Positions 1 to 9,163 of a stretch of 64,000 bases of DNA are shown here, piece after piece. The position numbers were made by a program, and so were the translations under genes. Position 1 is the stretch's first letter. Every line of letters starts with the position of its first letter. This DNA is from Verrucomicrobiota bacterium. GTDB lineage: Bacteria > Verrucomicrobiota > Verrucomicrobiia > Opitutales > Opitutaceae. The stretch lies in contig JAEYWP010000032.1 of the NCBI GenBank assembly GCA_023428905.1, positions 62,001 to 126,000 of the forward strand, read 5' to 3'. The notes beneath the pieces are model-generated. The model saw only the letters and a program-made list of their open reading frames with translations. It did not search any database and was not told the origin of the DNA.

Positions 1-1
1 G

Positions 2-1540
2 CTGTACCTCGGCGGCCTGCGCAACTCGTTCCTTCTCGCCTGCACCGCGACGTCGCTCGCGTTCCTGGTGGCCCTCCCGCTCGCGTTCCTCTCCGACCGG
101 TTCGCCTTTCCGGGCAAGACCTTGCTCAGCTCGGTCGTACTCGTCCCGATGGTCCTCCCGCCCTTTGTCGGCGCGATCGGCATCAAGCAGATCTTCGGGC
201 AATACGGCGCCCTCAACTCATTCCTCATCCACCTCGGGGTGCAACCGGAAGGCTGGACCTACGACTGGTTTGCCCAGAGCCAGTTTTTTGGGATCGCCGT
301 GGTCCAGGCCCTCTCCCTCTACCCGATCATCTACCTGAACGCCGTCGCCGCCCTCGCCAATATCGACCCCGCGATGGAAGAAGCGGCCCAAAATCTTGGC
401 TGCACCGGCTTCCGCCGCTTCTTCAAGATCACCCTTCCCCTGATCAAGCCGGGGCTGTTTGCGGGCGGCACCATCGTCTTTATCTGGTCGTTCACCGAAC
501 TGGGCGTGCCGCTGGTATTTGACTATCCCCGCGTCACCTCCGTCCAGATTTTCTACGGCCTGAAGGACCTTGGGGGGAATCCGTTCCCCTACACCTTGGT
601 GACGGTGATGCTGGCGAGCACGGTGGCCCTTTATGCGCTCGGCAAAGGCCTGTTCGGCCGCAACGCCTACGCCATGATGGCCAAGGCCACCACCGCAGGC
701 GGCGCGCGCACGCTGGCAGGTTTTCCCGCGTGGCTCTGCACCGCGGCGTTCTGCCTCGTGACCTTCCTCGCCGTGCTCCCGCACATCGGCGTCATCCTGG
801 TGGCCTTCGCCAGCGACTGGTACAGCACGGTCCTGCCGCAGCAGTACACCCTGGAAAACTTCAAGATCGCGCTGGGGCACGACCTAACCGTCCCGGCCAT
901 CGCGAACAGCCTGAAGTTCGCCAGCATTTCGACCGTCATCGACGTGTTCCTCGGCATCGCGATCGCGTACGTGGTGGTGCGCAGCCGCATCGCGGGCCGC
1001 CAGGTGCTCGACTTCCTCGCCATGCTTCCGCTGGCGGTGCCGGGGCTGGTCCTCGCCTTCGGCTACCTCGCGATGAGTCAGGAGGGAAAATTCTTTTCCT
1101 TCCTGAACCCCGTCCAGGATCCCACCATTCTGCTCATCATCGCGTATTCGATTCGGCGCCTGCCCTATGTCGTTCGCTCGGCCATCGCCGGCTTCCAGCA
1201 GACCAGCGAAACCCTGGAGGAGGCGGCCCAAAACCTGGGTGCCTCGCCACTGCGCGCCGTGCGCAAGGTGACGCTCCCCCTCATCACCGCCAACCTCATC
1301 GCCGGCGGGCTCCTCGCCTTCGCCTTCGCCATGCTGGAGGTAAGCGACTCGCTCATCCTCGCGCAAAAGCAGGTGTTTTATCCCATCACCAAGGCGATCC
1401 TGGAGCTCTTCCAACTGCTGGGCGACGGCAAGTTTATCGCCAGTGCGCTGGGTGTGTGGGCGATGGCTTTCCTCGCGGTAACTCTGGTGAGCATGACCGT
1501 CCTCCTCGGCAAGAAACTGGGAGCGATCTTCCGCGTCTAG
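2..1540 (+). CDS. ABC transporter permease, iron(III)-type, fused double permease (5' truncated)
   Basis: Inner-membrane permease of a binding-protein-dependent ABC importer. The frame is open from base 2, before the first in-frame GTG at 68, so the true start lies upstream of the window. Two copies of the permease unit are fused: each has the EAA loop that docks the ATPase (EEAAQNLGCTGFRRFFKITL near 370-440, EEAAQNLGASPLRAVRKVTL near 1215-1280), and hydrophobic segments fill the rest. This duplicated layout is typical of FbpB/ThiP-type permeases for ferric iron, thiamine or phosphonate. The binding protein and ATPase are not in the window and probably lie upstream. Substrate is inferred; iron is the most common assignment. 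Confidence 0.85.
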   Translation: MYLGGLRNSFLLACTATSLAFLVALPLAFLSDRFAFPGKTLLSSVVLVPMVLPPFVGAIGIKQIFGQYGALNSFLIHLGVQPEGWTYDWFAQSQFFGIAVVQALSLYPIIYLNAVAALANIDPAMEEAAQNLGCTGFRRFFKITLPLIKPGLFAGGTIVFIWSFTELGVPLVFDYPRVTSVQIFYGLKDLGGNPFPYTLVTVMLASTVALYALGKGLFGRNAYAMMAKATTAGGARTLAGFPAWLCTAAFCLVTFLAVLPHIGVILVAFASDWYSTVLPQQYTLENFKIALGHDLTVPAIANSLKFASISTVIDVFLGIAIAYVVVRSRIAGRQVLDFLAMLPLAVPGLVLAFGYLAMSQEGKFFSFLNPVQDPTILLIIAYSIRRLPYVVRSAIAGFQQTSETLEEAAQNLGASPLRAVRKVTLPLITANLIAGGLLAFAFAMLEVSDSLILAQKQVFYPITKAILELFQLLGDGKFIASALGVWAMAFLAVTLVSMTVLLGKKLGAIFRV

Positions 1541-1561
1541 TCGCCCTCCTTTCGCACCGCT

Positions 1562-2407
1562 GTGGCCTACCTCGTCGCCGTCTCGCTGATCTGGGCGTTC
1601 TCGTTTGGATTGATCAAGAACGAGCTCACGGGGTTGGACCCCACCGCCATCGCGGTGGTGAGGTTGGCCCTGGCGTCGTTGTGTTTCCTGCCCTTCCTGC
1701 GCCTGCACGGCACCTCCGTCCGGCAGCGTCTCCAGCTGGCGGCGACGGGCGCCCTTCAGTTTGGGCTGATGTATGTTTTTTACCTGCACGCCTTCCTTCA
1801 CCTGCGTGCGTTCGAGGTGGCCCTCTTCACCATCACGACCCCGCTCTACATCGCCTTGCTCGACGCCGCCTTGGAGCGCCGGGTGGAACACCGTCACTGG
1901 ATCGCCGCCCTGCTCTCCGTGGCGGGCGCCGGCGTGGTGCTCTGGCGCACCGGCGTCGCCAGTACGCAGCTGGGCGGCGTGCTGCTCGTCCAGCTCTCCA
2001 ACCTCAGCTTTGCCGCCGGGCAGCTGGCCTACCGGCGTATCCGGGGTGGAATGACAGGGGTGGGTGACGCCAACAGCTTTGTCTGGCTCTACCTCGGCGG
2101 GCTGGCGATCACGCTGGTCATGTCCGTGGTGGCGGGCTCTTGGACGACATTTTCACCCACCGCGCGCCAATGGGGCATCCTCGCCTATCTCGGCATGCTG
2201 GCCTCCGGCTTCTGCTTCTTCTGGTGGAACCGGGGCGCGACCCGGGTGAATGCGGGCCTGCTGGCCGCCATGAACAATGCCAAGGTTCCGCTCGGGGTGG
2301 CCTGTTCCCTCCTCTTTTTCCAGGAATCCACCGACCTCGCCCGCCTGTTGGCCGGAGGAGCCCTGATGGCTGTCGGGCTCTGGGTGGCAGGTGGAGCGCG
2401 CCGCTGA
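1562..2407 (+). CDS. EamA/DMT-family transporter
   Basis: Polytopic inner-membrane protein of 281 residues, the usual size for the drug/metabolite transporter superfamily, with about ten hydrophobic segments in two EamA repeats. The start is a GTG 21 bases after the permease stop, giving MAYLVAVSLIWAFSFGLIKN; the second repeat begins near residue 140 (GGVLLVQLSNLSFAAGQLAY). It may be co-transcribed with the permease. Substrate cannot be told from sequence; family members export amino acids, nucleotides or other metabolites. Confidence 0.85.
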   Translation: MAYLVAVSLIWAFSFGLIKNELTGLDPTAIAVVRLALASLCFLPFLRLHGTSVRQRLQLAATGALQFGLMYVFYLHAFLHLRAFEVALFTITTPLYIALLDAALERRVEHRHWIAALLSVAGAGVVLWRTGVASTQLGGVLLVQLSNLSFAAGQLAYRRIRGGMTGVGDANSFVWLYLGGLAITLVMSVVAGSWTTFSPTARQWGILAYLGMLASGFCFFWWNRGATRVNAGLLAAMNNAKVPLGVACSLLFFQESTDLARLLAGGALMAVGLWVAGGARR

Positions 2408-2496
2408 CCTGCCTCATTGCCGCGGCGTCTCTCCGGCGCCGCGGCCGCTTTCGCGCTAGACTCTGCCCGCCGCGGCCCGATAAATCGCGCCAACCT

Positions 2497-3279
2497 ATGG
2501 GCAGCCTCGTATTCACCATCGCGAACCAAAAGGGCGGCGTCGGCAAAACGACCACCGCCGTCAACCTCGCGGCCGCCCTGGCGGACAAAAAAATCCACAC
2601 CCTGGTGGTCGACCTCGACCCGCAGGCCAATGCCACCAGCGCCCTCGGGGTGGAGAAGCAGGAAGGCAGGAGCCTGTATGGTCCGCTCAACGGCGAGGGT
2701 TCCGCCCTCGCGATGATCACCCCGACCAAATACGAGCACCTCGCCCTCATTCCCAGCGAGGTCGACCTCGCCGCCGCCGAGATCGAACTCGCCCAGACAG
2801 AGAACTACCTCAGCAAGCTGAAGGCATGCCTGCAGCCGGTCCGCGAGTCGGGCGGCTTTAAGGCCATCATCCTCGATTGCCCCCCCGCCCTCGGCATGCT
2901 GTCGATGAACAGCCTCGCCGCCGCCGACTACCTCCTGATCGCCCTGCAGTGTGAATACATGGCGCTCGAGGGGCTCGGCCAGATCCTGAAGGTGGTGGAG
3001 CGGCTCAAGACCGCCGAGGTCAATGCCAAGCTCGAGGTCGGTGGCATCATCATGACGATGTTCGACGTGCGCACCAATCTCTCGCGCCAGGTGGTCGACG
3101 AGGTGAAGAAGCATCTTCCCGACAAGATTTTCTCCACCGTCATCCCGCGTACCGTCCGCCTCAGTGAGGCGCCCAGTTTCGGCAAGACGATCTTCGACTA
3201 CGATCCGCTCAGCCCCGGCTCAACCGCCTATCGCAACCTGGCGAAGGAGCTGATTGCCCGCTTCAACCTGAAGTCCTGA
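2497..3279 (+). CDS. parA: ParA-family (MinD/Soj-like) ATPase, orphan
   Basis: A 260-residue ParA/Soj-type P-loop ATPase. It starts at ATG 2497; the longer upstream frame overlaps the EamA gene and is not protein-like. The deviant Walker A KGGVGKTT is at residues 11-18, Walker A' (VVDLDPQANAT) near 38-50, Walker B (AIILDCPPALG) near 122, and the C-terminal RLSEAPSFGK motif is typical of Soj. Such ATPases bind DNA or membrane as ATP dimers and position chromosomes, plasmids or complexes. No ParB gene or obvious parS site is adjacent; downstream are two ABC-2 permeases, so its cargo is unclear. Chromosome segregation is possible but not shown. Confidence 0.88.
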   Translation: MGSLVFTIANQKGGVGKTTTAVNLAAALADKKIHTLVVDLDPQANATSALGVEKQEGRSLYGPLNGEGSALAMITPTKYEHLALIPSEVDLAAAEIELAQTENYLSKLKACLQPVRESGGFKAIILDCPPALGMLSMNSLAAADYLLIALQCEYMALEGLGQILKVVERLKTAEVNAKLEVGGIIMTMFDVRTNLSRQVVDEVKKHLPDKIFSTVIPRTVRLSEAPSFGKTIFDYDPLSPGSTAYRNLAKELIARFNLKS

Positions 3280-3292
3280 GCTTTCCGGACGC

Positions 3293-4105
3293 ATGTTTTC
3301 GGCGCTGACCAAATACCGCCACGTTTTCCTCGTCGGGCTGCAGAGCAGCCTGGTGTACCGGTGGAACTTCGCGATCCGCGCCACTTTCTCCTGCGTTCAC
3401 CTCGCCTATGTTTTTATCCTCTGGGGCGCGGCCTTCCGGGGACAGACCGAGATCGGCGGCTTCAGCCTGTCGCAGACGCTGACCTACTTCATCACCCTGC
3501 TGGTGCTGCAGTTTTTCATCAGCGCTTTCAACGAGGACTACCAGATCAGCGAGGAAATCCGCAACGGCCTGATCAACCAGTTCCTGCTCAAGCCGATCAA
3601 CTATTTCGTTTACCGCTTCACCGTCTTCATCGCCGCCCGTCTGGTGTCCGGTCTGCTCGCCCTGGTGCCGCTCGTGGCGCTGCTCCCGCTCCTCTACGAT
3701 TACCTGACCTTCCCAAACGAACCCTGGCGACTCGCCATCGGGCTGCCGGCCCTGGTCCTCTCCGCCTTCATCCAGTTCACCATTGCTTACTGCTTTGGCC
3801 TGCTGACCTTCTGGTTTCTCGAGATCCAGTCCTTCATCATCCTGTCGCTGGCGATCGAAACCGTGCTGGGCGGGCAGGTCTTCCCGCTGGATCTGATGCC
3901 GTCCTGGCTGTACGAGATTTCCAAATACCTGCCGTATTATTACCAGATGTATTTCCCGGCCGCGATCCTGACCGGCCGCCTCAACGACCCCGCGCTGGCG
4001 CTGCAGGGGCTGGGATTGCAGGCCTTCTGGGCCGCCGCGTTGTTTGGCATCGCGACACTGCTGTGGCGCCGCGGCCTGCGCCGGCACACCGCGGTGGGAG
4101 GCTGA
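3293..4105 (+). CDS. ABC-2 family transporter permease (PF06182-like), first of a pair
   Basis: A 270-residue inner-membrane protein with about six hydrophobic stretches, beginning MFSALTKYRHVFLVGLQSSL 13 bases after the parA stop. The N-terminal 'YRWNFAIRATF' and the later 'FWFLEIQSFIILSLAIETVLGGQVFPLDLMP' region match the ABC-2 permease family related to daunorubicin-type exporters. Its stop overlaps the ribosome-binding region of the next gene, which encodes a second protein of the same family, so the two probably form a heterodimeric membrane domain. The cognate ATP-binding subunit, normally next to such pairs, is not present in this window. Confidence 0.8.
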   Translation: MFSALTKYRHVFLVGLQSSLVYRWNFAIRATFSCVHLAYVFILWGAAFRGQTEIGGFSLSQTLTYFITLLVLQFFISAFNEDYQISEEIRNGLINQFLLKPINYFVYRFTVFIAARLVSGLLALVPLVALLPLLYDYLTFPNEPWRLAIGLPALVLSAFIQFTIAYCFGLLTFWFLEIQSFIILSLAIETVLGGQVFPLDLMPSWLYEISKYLPYYYQMYFPAAILTGRLNDPALALQGLGLQAFWAAALFGIATLLWRRGLRRHTAVGG

Positions 4106-4106
4106 G

Positions 4107-4901
4107 ATGAATCCCCTCGCCTACCTCCGCGTCTGGCTCGCCTGCGCCCGGTACTCGCTGGTGCGGACAATGATGTTTCGCTTCGACTTCATCATGTGGT
4201 CGCTGGTGGAGTTTTTCTGGATGGGGGTGAACATCCTCCTGGTGTCCGTCATCTACGAACACACCGAGGAGATCGCGGGCTGGAGCAAATACCAGATGAT
4301 GCTGCTGGTCGGCACCTCGATGATCACGCAGCGTCTGATGATGGGCCTCTTCTGGAGCAACCTTTTCGAGTTGGGGCGCAATATCCGCACCGGGCATTTC
4401 GATTTCTTTCTGGCCCAGCCCGGCAACCCGCTCTTCATGGTCTCCACCCGAAAGCTCGACCTCGACGGGCTGCTCAACGTCTTTGTCGCCGTGGCGGTGG
4501 TTTTGTATTCAGCCCGTGAACTCGCACTCGCTCCGTCCGCCAGCGACGTTTTCTGGTACGTCGTCTTGGTCGGCTGCTCCCTCATGATCCAATACGGAGC
4601 CCTACTCCTGATCGTCTCGCTCACCTTCTGGATCGTCGGCAGCCAGGGGGTGGAAGGCAGCTATTTCACGCTCTTCGAATTTTCCCGCCTTCCCCGGCAG
4701 GCCTTCCGCGGTCTCGCCAATGTGGTGTTTGTCTGGGCGCTGCCCGTGGTCCTGGTAAGCAATGTGCCGACCGAGGCCTTTCTGCACGGCATCAATCCCT
4801 CCCAGGGTCTTTGGCTCGCCGGCCTGACCCTGCTCTGGCTTACCGTGGGTATCCTGGTTTTCCAGGCCGGACTGCGGCGCTACGCCAGCGCAAGCTCCTG
4901 A
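4107..4901 (+). CDS. ABC-2 family transporter permease (PF06182-like), second of a pair
   Basis: A 264-residue membrane protein. The start is ATG 4107 preceded by GGTGGGAGG (4093-4101), a good ribosome-binding site; longer frames would overlap the upstream gene. It resembles its neighbour in length, in the N-terminal pattern (YSLVRTMMFRFDFIMWSLVE) and in the late loop before the last membrane helix. Two such half-size permeases usually pair with one ATPase to export a hydrophobic or lipid-like substrate. The ATPase must be encoded elsewhere if the system works. Confidence 0.8.
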   Translation: MNPLAYLRVWLACARYSLVRTMMFRFDFIMWSLVEFFWMGVNILLVSVIYEHTEEIAGWSKYQMMLLVGTSMITQRLMMGLFWSNLFELGRNIRTGHFDFFLAQPGNPLFMVSTRKLDLDGLLNVFVAVAVVLYSARELALAPSASDVFWYVVLVGCSLMIQYGALLLIVSLTFWIVGSQGVEGSYFTLFEFSRLPRQAFRGLANVVFVWALPVVLVSNVPTEAFLHGINPSQGLWLAGLTLLWLTVGILVFQAGLRRYASASS

Positions 4902-4950
4902 TGCGCTGCCGGCTTGCCGGCCCGGCCGATCTGCACTGCTTTAGCCGACC

Positions 4951-5655
4951 GTGTCCCAGCCGCCTTATTCGACACTCGAAACCCTCCAGCACCGCCTGGT
5001 CTACACGTTCCGGCAACCCGCCCTGCTCGCGTGCGCCGTCACGCATCCCTCTTTCCTGCAGGACAACCCTGCCGTCACGGAGAGTAACCAGCGCCTGGAA
5101 TTCCTTGGCGACGCGGTGCTGCAGCTGATCCTGACGGAAACCCTCTATCAGCTGTACCCGGGCGATAGGGAAGGCTCCCTGAGCAAACGCCGCAGCGTCC
5201 TCAGCAAGGGCGCCTTCCTCAGCGGCATGGCCCTCGAATTGGGCCTGGACGCCTGCCTGAGGCTCAGCGCCAGCGAGGAACAGGGCGGCGGCCGGACACG
5301 GGCATCGACGCTGGAGGACGCCTTCGAGGCGCTGATTGGTGCCCTCTATCTCGACAGCGACCTGGTCACCACCCGTCGCATCCTCCTCGGCCTCTACGGC
5401 AACATCCCGGAACGCCTGGATACACGCCAGCCGGCGGAAAACCCCAAGGGGCAACTGCAGGAGCTCGTCCAGCCGGCACACGGCAACCATGCGCTGCGGT
5501 ATGTGGTGCGGCATATCTCCGGCGAAGATCACGCCCGTGAATACGAAGCCCAGGTTTTCCTCAACGAGGAGCTGAAGGGAACCGGCCGGGGCATGTCCAA
5601 AAAAGCGGCGGAGGAAGCCGCCGCCCGAATGGCGCTCACCGCCCTCCAGGGTTAG
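4951..5655 (+). CDS. rnc: Ribonuclease III
   Basis: Endoribonuclease that cleaves double-stranded RNA in rRNA and mRNA processing. The 234-residue protein has the signature NQRLEFLGDAVLQLILTE (near 46-63) with catalytic Glu/Asp, the second acidic motif EDAFEALIGALYLDS (near 114), and a C-terminal double-stranded RNA binding domain (from NPKGQLQELVQ to KKAAEEAAARMAL). Start is GTG 4951, about 50 bases after the permease stop. Its stop is 13 bases before the mfd ATG, suggesting co-transcription with mfd. Confidence 0.95.
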   Translation: MSQPPYSTLETLQHRLVYTFRQPALLACAVTHPSFLQDNPAVTESNQRLEFLGDAVLQLILTETLYQLYPGDREGSLSKRRSVLSKGAFLSGMALELGLDACLRLSASEEQGGGRTRASTLEDAFEALIGALYLDSDLVTTRRILLGLYGNIPERLDTRQPAENPKGQLQELVQPAHGNHALRYVVRHISGEDHAREYEAQVFLNEELKGTGRGMSKKAAEEAAARMALTALQG

Positions 5656-5668
5656 GGTGCGCCGCCGC

Positions 5669-8600
5669 ATGTCCGTCGTTCTCAACCACCGCCGCCTCAA
5701 ATTGACGGGTGTCACCGCCGCTGCGCGCGGCGCTGTGATCGAGGAACTCAGCCGCGCCCTGCCCTCTCCCGTCACCCTCGTGGTGATCGATGAGCTTCGG
5801 GCGGCCGAACAACTTGCCGAGGACCTGCTCTTTTTCCGTTCGGCCTCCGGAAACGAGGTGCCGCTGGAGGTGTTGGTCTTTCCGGAGTCGATGCCCGACA
5901 ACCGCGACATGCGCGAGGCGTTCTCCGCGTCCGCCGACCGGCTGACCGTGCTGTCGCGACTCAAGGCCACGCGCCAGTTGGGACGCCGCCCCAGCGCCGA
6001 CGGCAACGAGGGCTCCGCAGCTGCGGAGGTCACGCCGCGCAAAGCGCGGGGTGTCACATCCGCCTCGGCCAGGCCTCTCGTGGTGGTGTCCACGCCGGGC
6101 GCCTTGCTGCAGGAGGTGCCCGCACTTGAGGAATTCGCCACCCGCGAGCTGGTGCTGCGCCGGGGACAAACACAGTCGTTTCAGGGGCTGCTGGAGCGCC
6201 TGCGCGAACTGGACTACGATTCCGAAGCCGTCTGTGAGGCGCCTGGGCATTATGCAATCCGGGGCGGCATCATCGACGTGTATCCCGTCACCGCGACGGA
6301 GCCCTACCGGCTCGACTTTTTTGGCGACGAGATCGAGGAGATCCGCCCCTTCGACCCCGTGACGCAGCGGTCGGGAGAACCGGTGGAGGAAATCGCCATT
6401 GCCGCGTCGCCGCGGGTCAGACTCGACCCGTCCAAGACTGGCATCGCCGACTACCTGACCACCCAGGCCCACCTCATCCTGGTCGAGCCGGCCGAACTCG
6501 ACGCGGAGTTCAGCGCCCTGGCGCGCGAGGGCGGTGACACCCTGCCCTCCCTCCTCTCCCAATGTCGGGTGACCATCGGCCTCGGTGACCTCGATGAAGC
6601 GTCCGCCCTCTTCGACGACGGGCCGGAGGAGGTGACCTGGAACAGCGAAAGTCTCGTCCACCACCGCCGCTATCCGTCCGACAGCCTGGTGGCCCAGGAA
6701 AGACTTCAGGTGGAGGAGGAGGCGCGTGCGGATTTTCTCCGGCAGGTGCGCCTGTGGCAGAAAAATGGATACGCGGTCGCTTTTGTCGTCTCGAAGGAGG
6801 GCGAGGAGCAGCGCGTACGCGAAATCCTCGAGGGCGACCGCGAGTTCAAGGGGCTGAGCCCGGTCTTCCATCGCGGCACGCTCAACGAGGGTTTCCGGAT
6901 TACCTTTCCCTCCGCCGGCGCCGACCCCACCGGGGTGCCTGCATCGCTCACCTGGCGGCACACCCGCGGCAAAGCGGCCGGGCTGGTGCTTGTCACAGAG
7001 ACGGAGCTTTTTGGCCGCAAACGTGCCCGCCGCGCGTCCGGCACGCAGCGCGCAGTGGCACAGCGCGCGCAGGTCGACCAGTTGCTCGATTTCTCGGAGT
7101 TGGTGGAGGGCGACTTTGTGGTGCACCTGCAGCACGGCATCGCGCTGTACCGGGGTCTCACCCGTGTCGATTACGCCGGCGGAACGCGCGAGGTCATCTC
7201 CCTGGAATTCGATGACCAGGTCACCCTTCACGTTCCGCTCCAGGAATCCCACCTGATCTCGCGTTATGTGGGTTTGAGCAAAACCCGGCCGCAGCTGGGC
7301 CGGATCGGCTCTGGACGCTGGGAGAAGGCGCGGCAGGCGGCGGAGCGCTCCACCCTCGACCTCGCGGCCGAGTTGTTGCGGATCCAGGCGGCTCGCGAGG
7401 CGCAGCCCGGACACGCCTTCCCGGTGGATACGACCTGGCAGAAGGAGTTCGAAGCCTCGTTCCCGTACACCGAGACCCGCGATCAGCTCCGCGCCATCGA
7501 GGAAACCAAAGGCGACATGGAACGGGCGCGCCCGATGGACCGGCTCATCTGCGGCGATGTGGGTTTCGGCAAGACCGAGGTCGCGATCCGCGCCGCTTTC
7601 AAGGCCGTGCAGGGAGGACGGCAGGTGGCGATTCTCGTGCCGACCACCGTGTTGGCCCAGCAGCACCTCAACACCTTCCGCGAGCGGATGGCGGGGTACC
7701 CGATCGCGGTGGAAATGGTCAGCCGTTTCCGCACCCGCGCCGAACAAACCAAGATTGTGGCGGCCTGTGCCGCCGGCCAAGTGGACATCCTCGTGGGCAC
7801 TCACCGCCTGCTCCAGAAGGACGTCGTTTTTAAGGACCTCGGCCTGGTGATCATCGACGAGGAGCAGCGCTTCGGCGTGAAGCACAAGGAGATCTTCAAG
7901 GCGATGCGCGCCACCGTCGACGTCCTCTCGATGAGCGCCACCCCGATTCCCCGCACGCTCTACATGGCGCTGACCGGTGCCCGCGACATGAGCGTGATCG
8001 AGACCGCGCCCACCAACCGCCATCCGATCCAGACCGTCGTGAAAACCTACGACGAAAAGGTGGTGGTCGATGCGATCCGGTACGAGGTCCGCCGCGGCGG
8101 GCAGGTCTTCTACCTGCACAACCGGGTGATGACGATTGAGCTGGTGGCGGCCCGGCTGCGCGAGCTGATGCCGGACCTCACCATCGGCATCGGGCATGGG
8201 CAGATGGACGAAAAAGAACTGGAGAAGGTCATGACGGAGTTTGTCGCCGGCACGTACCACGTCCTCATCTGCACCACCATCATCGAGAGCGGCCTGGATA
8301 TCCCGAACTGCAATACGATCATCATCGAGGGCGCGGACCGGTTCGGGCTGTCCCAGCTGTATCAGCTCCGCGGCCGGGTGGGCCGCTTCAAACACCAGGC
8401 CTACGCCTACCTGCTGCTCCATCGCCACACCCGCATGCTGGAGATCGCGCGGCAGCGGCTGAACGCCATGCGAACGCACAACCAGCTCGGCGCGGGCTTC
8501 CGCATTGCGATGCGGGATCTGGAACTGCGCGGCGCGGGCAACCTGCTGGGCGCCGAACAGAGCGGGCACATCGTGGGCGTGGGTTTTGAGCTGTACTGCC

Positions 8601-9163
8601 AGTTGCTCCGCCAGTCTGTGGCCCGTCTCAAAGGCGAGAAGGCCGCTGCCTCCATCCGCGCCAACGTAAAGCTCGATTTCGTTTTTGTCGGCGAGGGCGA
8701 GTCCAACGAAGGCGGACGCCGCAGGCCGCAGGACGGCTACACCGCGATCAAGTCAGCGGAGGATGAAGCCGCCGGAGCCGTCGAAGTCGCCCGCATCCAG
8801 GCGCGCATCCCGTTCGGCTACATCGGCGAGACCCGCCTGCGGATCGACTTTTACCGCAAGCTGGCGATGGCCGAGAACCTGAAGGTGGTGAAGGAGATCG
8901 AGGCCGACCTGAAGGATCGTTTTGGCGCTTTCGGGGACGAGGTTCGCGCACTCCTCCTCGTCACCGAGGTTCGGATCCGGGCGGAACAAAAAAATCTGCT
9001 CTCCGTCGAAACGGAGTCCTCCCGCTTGAAGTGTCTGAGAAACACCGGTCGCCGCGACGACTACGTGATGCTCGGCTCCCGGTTTCCGAGGTTGACCGCC
9101 CCCAAGCCGCTTCTACGGTTAAAGGAGGTCATTACCTTCCTGAATAATCTGCCCAATCCATGA
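5669..9163 (+). CDS. mfd: Transcription-repair coupling factor Mfd
   Basis: DNA translocase that removes stalled RNA polymerase and recruits UvrA to lesions. About 1164 residues, the normal length. In order: UvrB-like N-terminal domains, a CarD-like RNA polymerase interaction domain ([20 protein letters not shown]), helicase domain with Walker [11 protein letters not shown] near residue 630, the DEEQ box ([15 protein letters not shown]), SATPIPRTL, the QLRGRVGR motif, and the C-terminal TRCF domain. I prefer ATG 5669 over GTG 5657 because AGGGTTAGGG lies just upstream of it. Near residues 110-135 the protein has a low-complexity stretch ([20 protein letters not shown]) encoded by strong palindromes at 6013-6057, reported separately. 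Its stop overlaps the next ATG (ATGA). Confidence 0.96.
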   Translation: MSVVLNHRRLKLTGVTAAARGAVIEELSRALPSPVTLVVIDELRAAEQLAEDLLFFRSASGNEVPLEVLVFPESMPDNRDMREAFSASADRLTVLSRLKATRQLGRRPSADGNEGSAAAEVTPRKARGVTSASARPLVVVSTPGALLQEVPALEEFATRELVLRRGQTQSFQGLLERLRELDYDSEAVCEAPGHYAIRGGIIDVYPVTATEPYRLDFFGDEIEEIRPFDPVTQRSGEPVEEIAIAASPRVRLDPSKTGIADYLTTQAHLILVEPAELDAEFSALAREGGDTLPSLLSQCRVTIGLGDLDEASALFDDGPEEVTWNSESLVHHRRYPSDSLVAQERLQVEEEARADFLRQVRLWQKNGYAVAFVVSKEGEEQRVREILEGDREFKGLSPVFHRGTLNEGFRITFPSAGADPTGVPASLTWRHTRGKAAGLVLVTETELFGRKRARRASGTQRAVAQRAQVDQLLDFSELVEGDFVVHLQHGIALYRGLTRVDYAGGTREVISLEFDDQVTLHVPLQESHLISRYVGLSKTRPQLGRIGSGRWEKARQAAERSTLDLAAELLRIQAAREAQPGHAFPVDTTWQKEFEASFPYTETRDQLRAIEETKGDMERARPMDRLICGDVGFGKTEVAIRAAFKAVQGGRQVAILVPTTVLAQQHLNTFRERMAGYPIAVEMVSRFRTRAEQTKIVAACAAGQVDILVGTHRLLQKDVVFKDLGLVIIDEEQRFGVKHKEIFKAMRATVDVLSMSATPIPRTLYMALTGARDMSVIETAPTNRHPIQTVVKTYDEKVVVDAIRYEVRRGGQVFYLHNRVMTIELVAARLRELMPDLTIGIGHGQMDEKELEKVMTEFVAGTYHVLICTTIIESGLDIPNCNTIIIEGADRFGLSQLYQLRGRVGRFKHQAYAYLLLHRHTRMLEIARQRLNAMRTHNQLGAGFRIAMRDLELRGAGNLLGAEQSGHIVGVGFELYCQLLRQSVARLKGEKAAASIRANVKLDFVFVGEGESNEGGRRRPQDGYTAIKSAEDEAAGAVEVARIQARIPFGYIGETRLRIDFYRKLAMAENLKVVKEIEADLKDRFGAFGDEVRALLLVTEVRIRAEQKNLLSVETESSRLKCLRNTGRRDDYVMLGSRFPRLTAPKPLLRLKEVITFLNNLPNP
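6013..6057. repeat. Compound palindrome in frame inside mfd (REP-like)
   Basis: CTCCGCAGCTGCGGAG (6013-6028) is a perfect 16-base palindrome. It is followed at once by CACGCCGCGC (6031-6040), an AAA loop and GCGCGGGGTG (6044-6053), a ten-pair stem with one G-G mismatch. It encodes a low-complexity linker and keeps the mfd frame open. The structure looks like a palindromic repeat element tolerated within a coding region; I see no second copy in this window. Confidence 0.5.

Noticed and set aside
730..2067. Plus-strand open frame of 445 codons over the permease and EamA genes
   Set aside because: It crosses two real genes in another frame and its product is Arg/Pro-rich with no family features.
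2497..3279. A plasmid-type partition locus
   Set aside because: There is no parB, no centromere-like repeats and no replication gene nearby; the ParA gene is an orphan.
5636..8569. Long open frame of 977 codons on the minus strand
   Set aside because: It lies fully opposite mfd, whose protein is a clear family member; the minus frame is a by-product of GC-rich codon use and has no recognisable motif.
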